A stretch of 32,142 nucleotides of DNA from Oscillospiraceae bacterium (lineage in GTDB: Bacteria > Bacillota > Clostridia > Oscillospirales > CAG-272), in contig SVSY01000012.1 in assembly GCA_015064065.1 (NCBI GenBank), positions 1-32,142 on the forward strand, read 5' to 3'. The translations under genes were made by a program, and so were the position numbers. Positions within the stretch are counted from its first letter, which is position 1. Every line of letters starts with the position of its first letter. Under the pieces are notes generated by a model, which searched no databases, was not told the DNA's origin, and was given only the letters and a program-made list of their open reading frames with translations. This document shows, in pieces, positions 13,479-22,824 of the stretch.

Positions 13479-16400
13479 ATGTCAGGCTTTGTGCATTTGC
13501 ATTTGCATACTGAATATAGCTTGCTCGACGGCGCGTGTAGGATAAAAGATATTCCGCAACGTGCTGCAGAGTGCGGTCATACGGCTGTAGCAATTACCGA
13601 TCACGGTGTTATGTACGGGGTCTTAGCCTTTTATAACGAGTGCAAAAAGAACGGTATAAAGCCAATAATCGGTTGTGAGGTCTACGTCGCGTCAGGGTCT
13701 CGCTTTGAACGCAGTGCGAGCAGAGATAACTCGAAATACAATCACCTCGTACTTCTTTGTGAAAACGAAACGGGATACAAAAATCTGATGTATCTCGTTT
13801 CCAAAGGCTTTACTGAAGGATTTTATTCAAAACCGAGAATAGATATGGAGCTTCTCTCAAAGCATTCCGAGGGGCTTATCGCGTTGTCTGCTTGTCTTGC
13901 GGGACTAATACCTGCGCTTTTGCTTAAAGGCGAATACGGCGAGGCAGTAGCTGCGGCACAAGAGCTTTCGGCAGTGTTTGGGAAGGATAATTTCTATATA
14001 GAACTTCAGGATCACGGGCTTGCAGAGCAAAGGCAGATAATTCCCGAGCTCGTTCGACTTGCACGCGAGTGCGGACTTGGATTGGTAGCGACTAACGACT
14101 GCCATTATCTTCGCCGCGAGAACGCGCATACGCAGGCGGTCTTGATGTGCATACAGACCAATACCTCAATACTCGACGGACGTCCTATAGGCTTTGAGAC
14201 AGATGAGTTCTATTACAAGACCACGGGCGAGATGCAGATGCTATTCGGCAGATACGAGGGAGCGGTCGAGAATACCGTTAAGATAGCCGAGCGCTGCAAT
14301 CTTGAATTTAGCTTTGATTCATATAAGCTTCCTAAATACCCCACTCCGATGGGGCTTTCTGCCGCGTGCTATCTTCGCGAGCTTACCGAAAAAGGCTTTG
14401 GGAAGAGACTTTCGGACAGAAGCATAGTGCTCGACGGAAATGAGAGGATATACAAAGACCGAATAGATTACGAGCTCAACGTTATCGAAAAAATGGGGTA
14501 TTCCGATTATTTCCTTATCGTTTGGGATTACGTCAACTTTGCTCATAAAAACGATATTCCCGTGGGCCCCGGAAGAGGCTCGGGAGCGGGAAGCCTTGTA
14601 GCCTATCTTATAGGCATAACCGATATCGATCCGATAAAATTCGATCTTCTTTTCGAGCGTTTTCTTAATCCCGAGCGAGTAAGTATGCCCGATATAGACG
14701 TTGATTTTTGCTATAATAGACGCGACGAGGTCATTCGCTATATGTTCGATAAGTACGGTGAGGATCACGTGTCGCAGATAATAGCTTTTGGAACGCTTGG
14801 TGCCAAAGCCGTTATACGAGACGTTGGTCGCGTTATGGGAATGTCTTATTCCGAGGTCGACGTGGTGGCAAAGGCGATCCCTCGCGATCCGTCGGTAACT
14901 CTCGACGATGCATTGACCCTGCCCGATATGAAGGAGCTTTATGAGAGCTCGCCGCAGATAAAGAAACTTATCGATACAGCCCACGAGCTTGAGGGAATGC
15001 CGAGAAATATCACTATACACGCGGCGGGAATAGTTGTAAGCGACAAGCCCATAACCGAGTATCTTCCTCTTGCTACGAGCAACGGAGCTATCGTTACTCA
15101 GTTTGATATGGATACCGTGGCTATGCTCGGCCTGCTCAAATTCGACTTCCTTGCGCTCAGATATCTTACGATAATCGATGATACCTGCAGATCTATAAAA
15201 GAGAGGATCCCGAATTTTGATCTTGAATCTATACCGCTTGACGATGAGGCTACCTATAAGCTTATATCGGACGGTAATACTCAGGGCGTATTTCAGCTTG
15301 AGTCGGGCGGAATGCGACAGATGCTCACAGAGCTTGCCCCCGATCGCTTTGAGGATATAATAGCGGCTATTGCACTCTACAGACCCGGACCGATGGATTC
15401 GATACCAAAGTATATAGAGTCGCGCCACAATTCACAAACGGTGGAATATGCCCATCCTATGCTTGAGCCGATACTCAGATCTACGTACGGCTGTATAGTA
15501 TATCAGGAGCAGGTAATGAGTATTTTCCGTGTTATTGCGGGATATACCTACGGACACGCAGACATAGTACGCCGTTCCATCTCCAAAAAGAAGAGCGACG
15601 TGCTCAGATCCGAAAAGGAGAACTTCCTTAACGGAGCAATTTCCAACGGAGTTGAGCGAGGAGTTGCTGAAAAGCTGTTTGACGATATGGCTTCGTTTGC
15701 AAATTATGCCTTCAATAAGAGTCACGCCGCAGCATACGCACTGATCTCTTACCGAACAGCGTATCTTAAGGCGCACTATCCGTGCGAATATATGGCGGCG
15801 CTTATCACGTCGGTGCTCGGCAATATGACAAAGCTTGCCGAGTATATAGGCGAATGCTCGAAATATCGTATAAAGGTACTTCCGCCAGACATAAACGAGA
15901 GCAGAATGCTGTTCTATCCAAACGGAGAAAACATCGTGTTCGGACTTCTTGCATTGAAAAACGTAGGGCAGCAGTTTATAGACAATATCCTGCGCGAGCG
16001 CTCGATGGGCGGTAAATTTGCCGATTTTGAAAGCTTTATTTCGAGAATGTCGAAGTACGATATGAACAAGCGTATGGTTGAGTCTCTTATAAAGGTCGGA
16101 GCGTTTGACAGCTTTGGTATCTATAGGAGCCGATTGCTCGCTTCCTATGAGAGTCTGATGGATACCGAACAGCAGAAGAACAGAAATAACCTTTCAGGAC
16201 AGCTCGATATGTTTTCTGCCGTTCTCGATACCTCGCCTGTAACTCCAAAATTTCAGTATCCGTCGCTTGCGGAGGTGAGCGCCAAGGAAAAACTTAAGAT
16301 GGAAAAAGAGGTCGCGGGTATGTGCTTCTCGGGCAATCTGCTCGACAGCTATGCAAAGCACGTAGCAGAGCTTAACTGTAAGAAGATATCCGAACTTTAC

Positions 16401-17000
16401 GATGTTGATATGCTCAAGGATAGGGAAGCTGTTCGTATTGCGGGAATAGTTACTTCCGTAACGGTAAAAACCACCCGTAAAAACGACAAAATGGCGTTTT
16501 TCTCGCTCGAAGATAAATATGGCGAGATAGAATGTATAGCGTTTCCCGCGCAGTACGAAAAAAATTCTTCGCACATACGTGAGGACTGCGCGCTTTGTAT
16601 CGACGGAAATGTCTCCTTGCGTGAGGACGAGGACGCAAAGGTACTCGTAGGCAGGATAACCGAGCTTTACGAGGATGCCGACTATGAGATACTTTCGCAA
16701 AGCAAAAAGGTGAAGGAAGAGCCTGCAGAACCCAAGTCGGAGAGCTTGCCGACAAAGACGGACGAGCCGAGTCAAAAACCGATGCAAAACAAGCTTTACC
16801 TTAGAGTGCCGAGCCTTCGTTCGCGTGAATATCTTAAGGCAAAGAATATCGTAGATATTTTTGAAGGACAGACGAACGTTATATTCTACGATTCCGAAAC
16901 AGCCAAGTATATTCCTTATGCACACGGAATAGCACTCAGCGAGTATATTTACAACGAGCTCGTGCTTTTGCTTGGCAAAGAAAACGTAGTATCAAAATGA
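13479..17000 (+). CDS. dnaE: DNA polymerase III subunit alpha (DnaE)
   Basis: Replicative C-family DNA polymerase of 1173 residues. The N-terminal PHP domain (HLHTEYSLLDGA, AITDHGVMYG, ATNDCHY) is followed by the polymerase core with GPGRGSGAGSLVAYL and catalytic aspartates in PDIDVDF (Asp405, Asp407) and LLKFDFLALR (Asp556). The finger region has FQLESGGMRQML and ALYRPGPM. A helix-hairpin-helix part and a C-terminal OB fold (IAGIVTSVTVKTTRKNDKMAFFSLED) complete it. There is no embedded DnaQ-like exonuclease, so this is DnaE and not PolC. The ATG has AAAGGAGG. It is probably co-transcribed with the genes on both sides. Confidence 0.97.
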   Translation: MSGFVHLHLHTEYSLLDGACRIKDIPQRAAECGHTAVAITDHGVMYGVLAFYNECKKNGIKPIIGCEVYVASGSRFERSASRDNSKYNHLVLLCENETGYKNLMYLVSKGFTEGFYSKPRIDMELLSKHSEGLIALSACLAGLIPALLLKGEYGEAVAAAQELSAVFGKDNFYIELQDHGLAEQRQIIPELVRLARECGLGLVATNDCHYLRRENAHTQAVLMCIQTNTSILDGRPIGFETDEFYYKTTGEMQMLFGRYEGAVENTVKIAERCNLEFSFDSYKLPKYPTPMGLSAACYLRELTEKGFGKRLSDRSIVLDGNERIYKDRIDYELNVIEKMGYSDYFLIVWDYVNFAHKNDIPVGPGRGSGAGSLVAYLIGITDIDPIKFDLLFERFLNPERVSMPDIDVDFCYNRRDEVIRYMFDKYGEDHVSQIIAFGTLGAKAVIRDVGRVMGMSYSEVDVVAKAIPRDPSVTLDDALTLPDMKELYESSPQIKKLIDTAHELEGMPRNITIHAAGIVVSDKPITEYLPLATSNGAIVTQFDMDTVAMLGLLKFDFLALRYLTIIDDTCRSIKERIPNFDLESIPLDDEATYKLISDGNTQGVFQLESGGMRQMLTELAPDRFEDIIAAIALYRPGPMDSIPKYIESRHNSQTVEYAHPMLEPILRSTYGCIVYQEQVMSIFRVIAGYTYGHADIVRRSISKKKSDVLRSEKENFLNGAISNGVERGVAEKLFDDMASFANYAFNKSHAAAYALISYRTAYLKAHYPCEYMAALITSVLGNMTKLAEYIGECSKYRIKVLPPDINESRMLFYPNGENIVFGLLALKNVGQQFIDNILRERSMGGKFADFESFISRMSKYDMNKRMVESLIKVGAFDSFGIYRSRLLASYESLMDTEQQKNRNNLSGQLDMFSAVLDTSPVTPKFQYPSLAEVSAKEKLKMEKEVAGMCFSGNLLDSYAKHVAELNCKKISELYDVDMLKDREAVRIAGIVTSVTVKTTRKNDKMAFFSLEDKYGEIECIAFPAQYEKNSSHIREDCALCIDGNVSLREDEDAKVLVGRITELYEDADYEILSQSKKVKEEPAEPKSESLPTKTDEPSQKPMQNKLYLRVPSLRSREYLKAKNIVDIFEGQTNVIFYDSETAKYIPYAHGIALSEYIYNELVLLLGKENVVSK

Positions 17001-17012
17001 TCAGGTAGAAAA

Positions 17013-17954
17013 ATGAAAAAGATCGATTTTCACGTACACGTAAGTGCGTCTATTTCGCCCGAGCGTTCGGCACAGTATCTTAGCGATATGTGTCAAAGAC
17101 ACGGATACGAGGGCGTTGGTATAATGTCGCTCTATTATAATTACGGTGAATTTTGCTCCGAGTGTAACGATATCGCTCTTCGGGTCAAGGACTTGCTAAA
17201 GAATTCATATGCTTTTGCCTCACTTTTGCCAAATGAAGATTTCGCTCTGCAGACAAAGAGGTTGATGTCGAGCGGTTTTGACGGAATAAAGCTTATTCGC
17301 GGAGGAAAGCCAAGCCATCACAGAATATCGGGACATTCCTACGACAGCGAGATATACAGAGATTTCTTTTCGTATGCAGAGGAAGAGAGAGTGCCGATAT
17401 TGATGCACAATAACGATCCTGCACTGAATTGGGATATAAAGCGTGCATCAAAGCGGGCGATAGAGAAAGGTTGGGTATATGACGACACGTATCCGTCGCA
17501 CGAATATTATTATTCGCTCGTCGACCGAGTTCTAAAAAAGCACCCGCTTTTGAACTTGACGATCGCGCATCTCGGTTTCTACAGTGAAAATATAGACCGC
17601 GCGATAGCCCTCCTTGAAAGATATCCAAATCTTCGCTTTGACGTAACACCCGCGCTCAATATCTATTTTGAGCTATCGCAGTATCCTGAAAAAGCAAAGT
17701 GCTTTTTTGAGACCTATCGCGACCGACTTATATTCGGTACGGATGCAGACAGTCAGCTTGAAGGCTTTGCACGCGACTACAACGACAAAAAGAATAGGAT
17801 CACCTCTGCGTTTCTTACGGGTGAGTACGGCTCACAGCAAGAGTTTGAGGGCGACGTCATAAGACCTATCGGTCTTACGAACGATATCCTTGCGGATATC
17901 TATTACAACAACGCAAAGAGATTTCTTGCGACCCGTAATGAAGTTAAAAAGTAA
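17013..17954 (+). CDS. Amidohydrolase-family (TIM-barrel) protein
   Basis: A 313-residue metal-dependent hydrolase of the Amidohydro_2 type. Metal-binding landmarks are present in order: HVH at residues 7-9, IKLIRGGKPSHHR with the lysine position, PILMHNND, LTIAHLGFYSEN and the late aspartate in LIFGTDAD. No signal peptide, so it is cytoplasmic. It follows dnaE after 12 bases with a weak ribosome site (CAGGTAG), which suggests translational coupling. Members act as decarboxylases or hydrolases on varied carbonyl compounds; the substrate cannot be told from sequence. Confidence 0.85.
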   Translation: MKKIDFHVHVSASISPERSAQYLSDMCQRHGYEGVGIMSLYYNYGEFCSECNDIALRVKDLLKNSYAFASLLPNEDFALQTKRLMSSGFDGIKLIRGGKPSHHRISGHSYDSEIYRDFFSYAEEERVPILMHNNDPALNWDIKRASKRAIEKGWVYDDTYPSHEYYYSLVDRVLKKHPLLNLTIAHLGFYSENIDRAIALLERYPNLRFDVTPALNIYFELSQYPEKAKCFFETYRDRLIFGTDADSQLEGFARDYNDKKNRITSAFLTGEYGSQQEFEGDVIRPIGLTNDILADIYYNNAKRFLATRNEVKK

Positions 17955-17961
17955 AATATTG

Positions 17962-18030
17962 AAAACTCCGATTATATTGCCATTTTTTGAGGAAAAATAA
18001 CCTTGAAAATATGCGATCGATCGGAGTTTT
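17962..18030 (+). promoter_or_regulatory. Long-range stem overlapping the ribosome site of the PBP gene
   Basis: AAAACTCCGAT (17962-17972) is perfectly complementary to ATCGGAGTTTT (18020-18030), with a 47-base loop. The 3' arm contains the GGAG of the ATG at 18033 and is followed by more T. The structure could hide the ribosome site or act as a weak attenuator. Confidence 0.5.
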
Positions 18031-18032
18031 TT

Positions 18033-20471
18033 ATGTACGCGGGAAAACGAAGCTTTCTGAAAAGAATTTTAAATCTGTTTTTGATAATTATATTTGTAAT
18101 TACACTCTTGGTGCTTACGGCGGGCGTGGCGTTTGGAATATACGCGGCATCTATCACCGAAAAGGAGATAGACGAGAGCGTATTTGACGTTTTGAGTTCA
18201 AATACTGCGTCGAAAATATACTATTACAGGACCGAGAGCGACAGAGAAGCGGGAATAGCTACGGAGCTTGAAGGTCAGGAGCTTTTCGGCGGATATAGAA
18301 GCATGCCCGTATCATACGGTGAGCTTTCGGAGGATATCATAAATTCATTCGTTTGTATAGAGGATAAACGTTTTTTCGAGCATAATGGAGTGGATTGGAA
18401 GAGAACGGCGGGGGCGGCGTTGAATTATCTTTTGCGTTTTCGTGACGAATTTGGCGGTTCGACGATAACTCAGCAGTTGATAAAAAACATTACCGAGCGG
18501 GACGAATACAGCTTGCAGAGAAAATTGCAGGAGATAATGTGGGCGCTCGATCTTGAGACGAAGATGAGCAAAGAAGAGATACTCGAGAATTATCTAAATA
18601 TAATAAATCTTTCTAACGGTTGCTACGGTGTCGGTGCTGCGGCTGAATATTACTTTTCCAAAAAGGTAAGTGAGCTGACTCTTATTGAATGTGCAAGTAT
18701 TGCCGCGATAACCAATAATCCTTCCTATTACGACCCTATACGCTATCCGCAGAACAACCGCTCGCGAGCCTTGCTTATACTTGATCAGATGTACGAGCAG
18801 GGATATATCGACCACGACAGATATACCCAAGCCAAAGAGAGCGAGATAGCCTTGAAGATAAAAGACGGAAAGGCAAGCAACGTAAATCTGTGGTACGTGG
18901 ATATGGTAATAGATGACGTTATCAATGCTTTGATCGCAGAGAAGGGATACACGCGGCAGATGGCAAATATGGCGATCTACCGCGGCGGTTTGAAGATATA
19001 TACGGCGATGGACCTTGAGATACAAAAAACGCTTGAAGCATATTACGCGAATGAAAGAAACTTCCGTATTGACGGAGAAAAAACACCGCAATCCGCGATG
19101 ATAATAATCGACCCATACAGTGGCGATGTACTTGGTGTCGCGGGAGCGATAGGAGAGAAAAACGCAAACCGTTTGCAAAATTTTGCCACATCTACTGTAA
19201 GACCTGCGGGTTCTGTCATTAAACCGCTTTCTGTATACGCCCCTGCTCTTGAAAAAGGACTTATATGCTGGTCAAGCGTTTATGACGACGTGCCTGTGAA
19301 TTTCGGCAACGGAAGTACACCTGTCGCGTGGCCGAAAAATGCAAACGGAGTCTACAGAGGACTTACTAACGTTAATTACGCTATTGCAAATTCGGTAAAT
19401 ACCGTTACAGTGAAGGTGCTTGAGGAGCTCGGGCTTGAAGAGTCGTTCGATTTCCTTTACGATAAGCTTCAAATGAAAAGTATTATAAGACAAAAAACGC
19501 TTCCCGACGGAAGCACTATAAGCGATATGGATTATGCCGCTTTGGCCCTTGGACAATTCAACTACGGAGTGAGCGTCAGAGAGATAAGCGCGGCGTATTC
19601 GATATTCGTCAATAAAGGGATATACAGCAGACCGCGCAGTTATTATAAGGTGCTTGACGCCGATGGCGGCATTCTGCTCGAAGATCGGTATTACGGAGAA
19701 GCGGTGATAAGCGAGGACAATGCCATAATTATGACCGAAATGCTTAAAAACGTCGTAGAGGAAGGTACGGCTACCAATATCACGCTCAGCGAAAAAATAG
19801 AATGTGCGGGAAAAACGGGAACAACGCAAAATAATTACGATAAGTGGTATATAGGATATACTCCGTACTACGTAGGAGGGGTCTGGTATGGATACGAATA
19901 TCCCGAAAGCCTTTCGTCGAGTGCGGGGAAGACTTCAACGAAGATATGGAACGAGGTAATGACTCTGTTGCACGCAAAATATCTTGCCAAAGGGAACGTA
20001 AAAGAATTTGAGGACAGTAATACCGTGGTAGAAGCCGAATACTGTGCGGATTCGGGAAAGCTTGCAAGTGAAGCCTGCAAAAAAGACGTGAGAAAGAGCC
20101 GTGTTGAGAAAGGATATTTCAGCATAGGGAGCGAACCCGACGAAAAGTGCGACAGACACGTGCTGGTGAGCTACGATAGAGTTGAAGGCGGTGTAGCCGC
20201 AGAGGGCTGTTACGGTGCTGACCTTGAGCTCGTGGGGCTTATAAAAGCAGAGCGCAGCTTTCCTATGCAGATATACGTCAGCGACGCGCAGTACGTTTAT
20301 CGGGAATTGCCGAGCGACGTAATGCCCGAGACCTCGCCCTCTCTGCCGTATTTCAACAATATCTTTAGGGAAGGCGAGTATTGCGGAATAAGCTACGGCG
20401 AAAAACAGTTCAACAGATATTGCAGAGCACATTTCGATTATTGGAAATGGAAAGAACAGACGGCACAATAA
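18033..20471 (+). CDS. Class A penicillin-binding protein (bifunctional transglycosylase/transpeptidase)
   Basis: Polymerises and cross-links peptidoglycan outside the membrane. From MYAGKRSFLKR it is 812 residues: short cytoplasmic tail, one membrane helix (about 12-40), GT51 domain with catalytic Glu110 in EDKRFFEHNGVD and GGSTITQQLIKN, then a transpeptidase domain with Ser394-xx-Lys397 (AGSVIKPLS), SVN in ANSVNTV and KTGTT (Lys594). A C-terminal extension of about 170 residues with several cysteines follows. I chose the ATG at 18033 (GGAG six bases upstream). The TTG at 18003 in the track also has a GAGGA upstream and remains possible; it would add ten residues. Confidence 0.93.
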   Translation: MYAGKRSFLKRILNLFLIIIFVITLLVLTAGVAFGIYAASITEKEIDESVFDVLSSNTASKIYYYRTESDREAGIATELEGQELFGGYRSMPVSYGELSEDIINSFVCIEDKRFFEHNGVDWKRTAGAALNYLLRFRDEFGGSTITQQLIKNITERDEYSLQRKLQEIMWALDLETKMSKEEILENYLNIINLSNGCYGVGAAAEYYFSKKVSELTLIECASIAAITNNPSYYDPIRYPQNNRSRALLILDQMYEQGYIDHDRYTQAKESEIALKIKDGKASNVNLWYVDMVIDDVINALIAEKGYTRQMANMAIYRGGLKIYTAMDLEIQKTLEAYYANERNFRIDGEKTPQSAMIIIDPYSGDVLGVAGAIGEKNANRLQNFATSTVRPAGSVIKPLSVYAPALEKGLICWSSVYDDVPVNFGNGSTPVAWPKNANGVYRGLTNVNYAIANSVNTVTVKVLEELGLEESFDFLYDKLQMKSIIRQKTLPDGSTISDMDYAALALGQFNYGVSVREISAAYSIFVNKGIYSRPRSYYKVLDADGGILLEDRYYGEAVISEDNAIIMTEMLKNVVEEGTATNITLSEKIECAGKTGTTQNNYDKWYIGYTPYYVGGVWYGYEYPESLSSSAGKTSTKIWNEVMTLLHAKYLAKGNVKEFEDSNTVVEAEYCADSGKLASEACKKDVRKSRVEKGYFSIGSEPDEKCDRHVLVSYDRVEGGVAAEGCYGADLELVGLIKAERSFPMQIYVSDAQYVYRELPSDVMPETSPSLPYFNNIFREGEYCGISYGEKQFNRYCRAHFDYWKWKEQTAQ

Positions 20472-20485
20472 ATTATTCAATGAAG

Positions 20486-20523
20486 AATATGCCCTCAAAA
20501 GCTGACGCTTTTGAGGGCATATT
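20486..20523. terminator. Bidirectional hairpin between convergent genes
   Basis: A 17-base-pair perfect stem AATATGCCCTCAAAAGC / GCTTTTGAGGGCATATT with loop TGAC. T runs on either side are weak, but it lies between the convergent PBP and membrane protein genes, so termination in both directions is likely. Confidence 0.75.
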
Positions 20524-20551
20524 GTGAAAGGAAGTAGTTATCGCTTGCTAT

Positions 20552-21745
20552 TTATAAAATATTACGATCCAAGGCATTTAAAAATCCTCTAGAATTGTAG
20601 ACAATATATTTTCCTGTCTTTTCTCCAACATCTGCCATACGTGGAGGCGCTTCATTGTTGGAAACAAAAAATGTTTTTGGAGTCGGCAACAATATTAGTA
20701 TTTTTTTGTTTTGGCTCTCATAACCAAAGTCAAATTTTGTTAAAAACGCAAATATCTCGATGCGAAATAGGCGAATCGTATCTTGTTTAAGACCATTTCC
20801 TTTATCCGATAAAATGATGGGTGATCCAGGAAATATACCTGCTATAAATTTACAATCATACTTTTTACCGCTTTTCTCTATGGTAAAATCAAATCCATTT
20901 TGGGGAACGAAAAGCGAAAGATAAGGCTTCTTTATATCAGAAATATAAACAGAATTAGCAGCACAATATTTTTTTAGTTTGTTTACAAAAGATTTGCGCT
21001 TCAGTATTGCTCGAATATAGTATGCCATTATAGTTATCAAAATTGAAACTAATAATGCGAGCAATATCCAAACAAAAAGCATTATTCCACCAAAATTCCA
21101 CAATGTAACAAACATCGGGAAAAGCCATGGGAGCGCCATAGATGAGCAACAATAAATAACAGCAACGGTAATGACACTCTTGATAACCGGCGGTATTTTT
21201 GACTTTTTTTCTTTAGTAGAGTTTGCTTTTTCTCTTTGTGCATTGATATACCAGCTTTTTTGAATCAATATACGTGCAATCAAAAGAAGCAGAACCATTA
21301 TAGGTATGATTATAAGTAGGGTGTATAACTTATTATTAAAGGCGGTTAGCTCTATTCCAGCAAAGAAGATTTTGTGTACGAATTTGTATAAAAAATCCGT
21401 GGACAAAAATATCGATAAAACTACTACGCATCCAATTTCCAAATAAAAATCAAACGATGAAAAAATATATTTCACATTAGATATTAACTTGGCGTTAGTT
21501 ACACTTTCAAGAAATCTTTTGCAAGAATATTTATCGTGCTGATTAATAGCGATGATTAAAGAATTAAATATCAATAAAAAGAAAACCATATGCCAAACGT
21601 TTAATATTTGCTCTGAAAAATATTCTTGTCCGAACATATTGTCAACAAATAAAAAACGTGACAAGGCAGAAATTGCTACAGTTAATAACATATGAACAAC
21701 TGTTTTTATTGCAACAAATCCAATATTTTTCACTTTGTTATTCAT
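20552..21745 (-). CDS. Six-helix membrane protein of unknown function with a soluble C-terminal domain
   Basis: I do not recognise a named family. From MNNKVKNIGFVAIK the protein is 397 residues. The track's 21 extra codons lack a ribosome site, while this ATG has AAAGGAG eight bases upstream. About six hydrophobic segments cover residues 8-270 (for example VVHMLLTVAISALSRFLFV, LLIIIPIMVLLLLIARILI, FVWILLALLVSILITIMAY). A basic linker and a soluble domain of about 125 residues follow (YISDIKKPYLSLFVPQ, KKYDCKFIAGIFPGSPIIL). The DNA is clearly more AT-rich than dnaE or the PBP gene. It has its own promoter and is paired with the XRE regulator upstream. Confidence 0.8.
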   Translation of the reverse strand: MNNKVKNIGFVAIKTVVHMLLTVAISALSRFLFVDNMFGQEYFSEQILNVWHMVFFLLIFNSLIIAINQHDKYSCKRFLESVTNAKLISNVKYIFSSFDFYLEIGCVVVLSIFLSTDFLYKFVHKIFFAGIELTAFNNKLYTLLIIIPIMVLLLLIARILIQKSWYINAQREKANSTKEKKSKIPPVIKSVITVAVIYCCSSMALPWLFPMFVTLWNFGGIMLFVWILLALLVSILITIMAYYIRAILKRKSFVNKLKKYCAANSVYISDIKKPYLSLFVPQNGFDFTIEKSGKKYDCKFIAGIFPGSPIILSDKGNGLKQDTIRLFRIEIFAFLTKFDFGYESQNKKILILLPTPKTFFVSNNEAPPRMADVGEKTGKYIVYNSRGFLNALDRNIL

Positions 21746-21779
21746 GAATCTTTCTCCTTTATAGAATGATACAAGAAAT

Positions 21780-21808
21780 ATTATATCACATTGCAGGATG
21801 GAATTCAA
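21780..21808 (-). promoter_or_regulatory. Promoter of the six-helix membrane protein gene
   Basis: On the minus strand TTGAAT (21808-21803), a 17-base spacer and TATAAT (21785-21780) with TGTGA before the -10. Confidence 0.82.
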
Positions 21809-21816
21809 TACAAGGA

Positions 21817-22626
21817 TTAAAATTGTATGGGATAATCACCGTATCCCATACAACATGAAATACCTTTCAATGAATAGCGTTGCATTTCAAGTGTGGCGAA
21901 AAGAATACACAGACAAGTATGATACATACTGTAAATCTCATAGGTAAAGCCCAAAGATTTATGCTTGGATTTCTTTTCGATGACGATGCTTGCCTCAATC
22001 AATTTATTAAGAGCTGTTCTTAAAGTGCTTTCGTCAAAATTCAATTTTTCTTGCATTTCTGTGAAACTAATGTCGCTCATGGAAATGATCGCTAAGCAAA
22101 CGAGCATATTGTTTTTCTCAGAGAGGACGGGTAATATTTTTTGCGCAAAGTCTACTGTATCTTGATCGATATTTTCAAAGAATTTTCTTGTAACGATCGC
22201 GCCATATCCTTTGCCCGATAACAGTGACAAACCATTTTCGTTAGAAATGTGTGCAGGCTGATCATGCATTTCCGTATTCTTTCCTCTGAGATTGCCTCGA
22301 GAAATACCGTGATGAGCAGGGGCAAATATTTTAAGAGCGTCTTCATAAGATGCCATACTCATTTGTGCGTGCTCTGCTACTTTATCAAAAACCTTATTGT
22401 AGATATCATTATAGGCATAGTTCTCACCGTAAAAAAGATAATCTATACTTACCTCAAAGTATGCAGCTATCAGAGGAAGCGTTTGCGCATCAGGAAAAGA
22501 TGTATTGGTTTCCCATTTCGAAATAGCTTGGGGAGAAATATTTAGAGCACCGGCCAACTGCTCTTGGGTAATGCCCTTACGCTTTCTGAGATCCGCTATA
22601 TTTTTTGAAATGTTTATTTCTTTCAT
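21817..22626 (-). CDS. XRE-family transcriptional regulator with a C-terminal effector or winged-helix-like part
   Basis: A 269-residue DNA-binding protein. An N-terminal HTH_3 domain occupies about residues 6-62 (IADLRKRKGITQEQLAGALNISPQAISKWET, then the typical LPLIAAYFEVSIDYLFYG). The rest includes a stretch resembling a winged helix (DISFTEMQEKLNFDESTLRTALNKLIEASIVIEK, about 175-210) and a hydrophobic, cysteine-containing tail. I place the start at the ATG at 22626; a TTG two codons earlier is possible. The gene is AT-rich. It lies 71 bases upstream of the membrane protein gene in the same direction, which suggests a regulator-target pair. The inducer is unknown. Confidence 0.88.
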   Translation of the reverse strand: MKEINISKNIADLRKRKGITQEQLAGALNISPQAISKWETNTSFPDAQTLPLIAAYFEVSIDYLFYGENYAYNDIYNKVFDKVAEHAQMSMASYEDALKIFAPAHHGISRGNLRGKNTEMHDQPAHISNENGLSLLSGKGYGAIVTRKFFENIDQDTVDFAQKILPVLSEKNNMLVCLAIISMSDISFTEMQEKLNFDESTLRTALNKLIEASIVIEKKSKHKSLGFTYEIYSMYHTCLCILFATLEMQRYSLKGISCCMGYGDYPIQF

Positions 22627-22676
22627 AATCAAGTTTCCTTTCCGAATTTCACAGTGAGCTCTTCGGCTGTGATTAA

Positions 22677-22705
22677 ATTATATCACAAAAACAGCAAGAA
22701 GTAAA
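22677..22705 (-). promoter_or_regulatory. Promoter of the XRE regulator gene
   Basis: On the minus strand TTTACT (22705-22700), a 17-base spacer and TATAAT (22682-22677) with TGTGA before the -10. Confidence 0.8.
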
Positions 22706-22734
22706 CAACTTGTTCGGTTGGTAAAACAACCAAC
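22704..22734. promoter_or_regulatory. Candidate operator palindromes upstream of the XRE gene
   Basis: Two inverted repeats sit at and just upstream of the -35: AACAACTTGTT (22704-22714, palindrome with one central base) and GTTGGT-N6-ACCAAC (22717-22734). Binding by the adjacent XRE protein is inference. Confidence 0.4.
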
Positions 22735-22775
22735 GGTTGAGCGTGAAGGTATCGATACGACAGATAGTTGTTTTA

Positions 22776-22824
22776 TAAGCAAAGGCGTATCCGTTTTGTT
22801 GCGGATACGCCGTACTTGCTTATT
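22776..22824 (-). terminator. Terminator of the ABC exporter/glycosidase operon
   Basis: ATAAGCAA-A-GGCGTATCCG pairs with CGGATACGCC-GTAC-TTGCTTAT around an eight-base loop. The core of ten pairs is perfect. It overlaps the glycosidase stop codon; the T run on the minus strand is short. Confidence 0.75.

Noticed and set aside
14319-15428. 369-codon minus-strand ORF inside dnaE
   Set aside because: Antisense shadow of the dnaE polymerase core, with no motif and no ribosome site.
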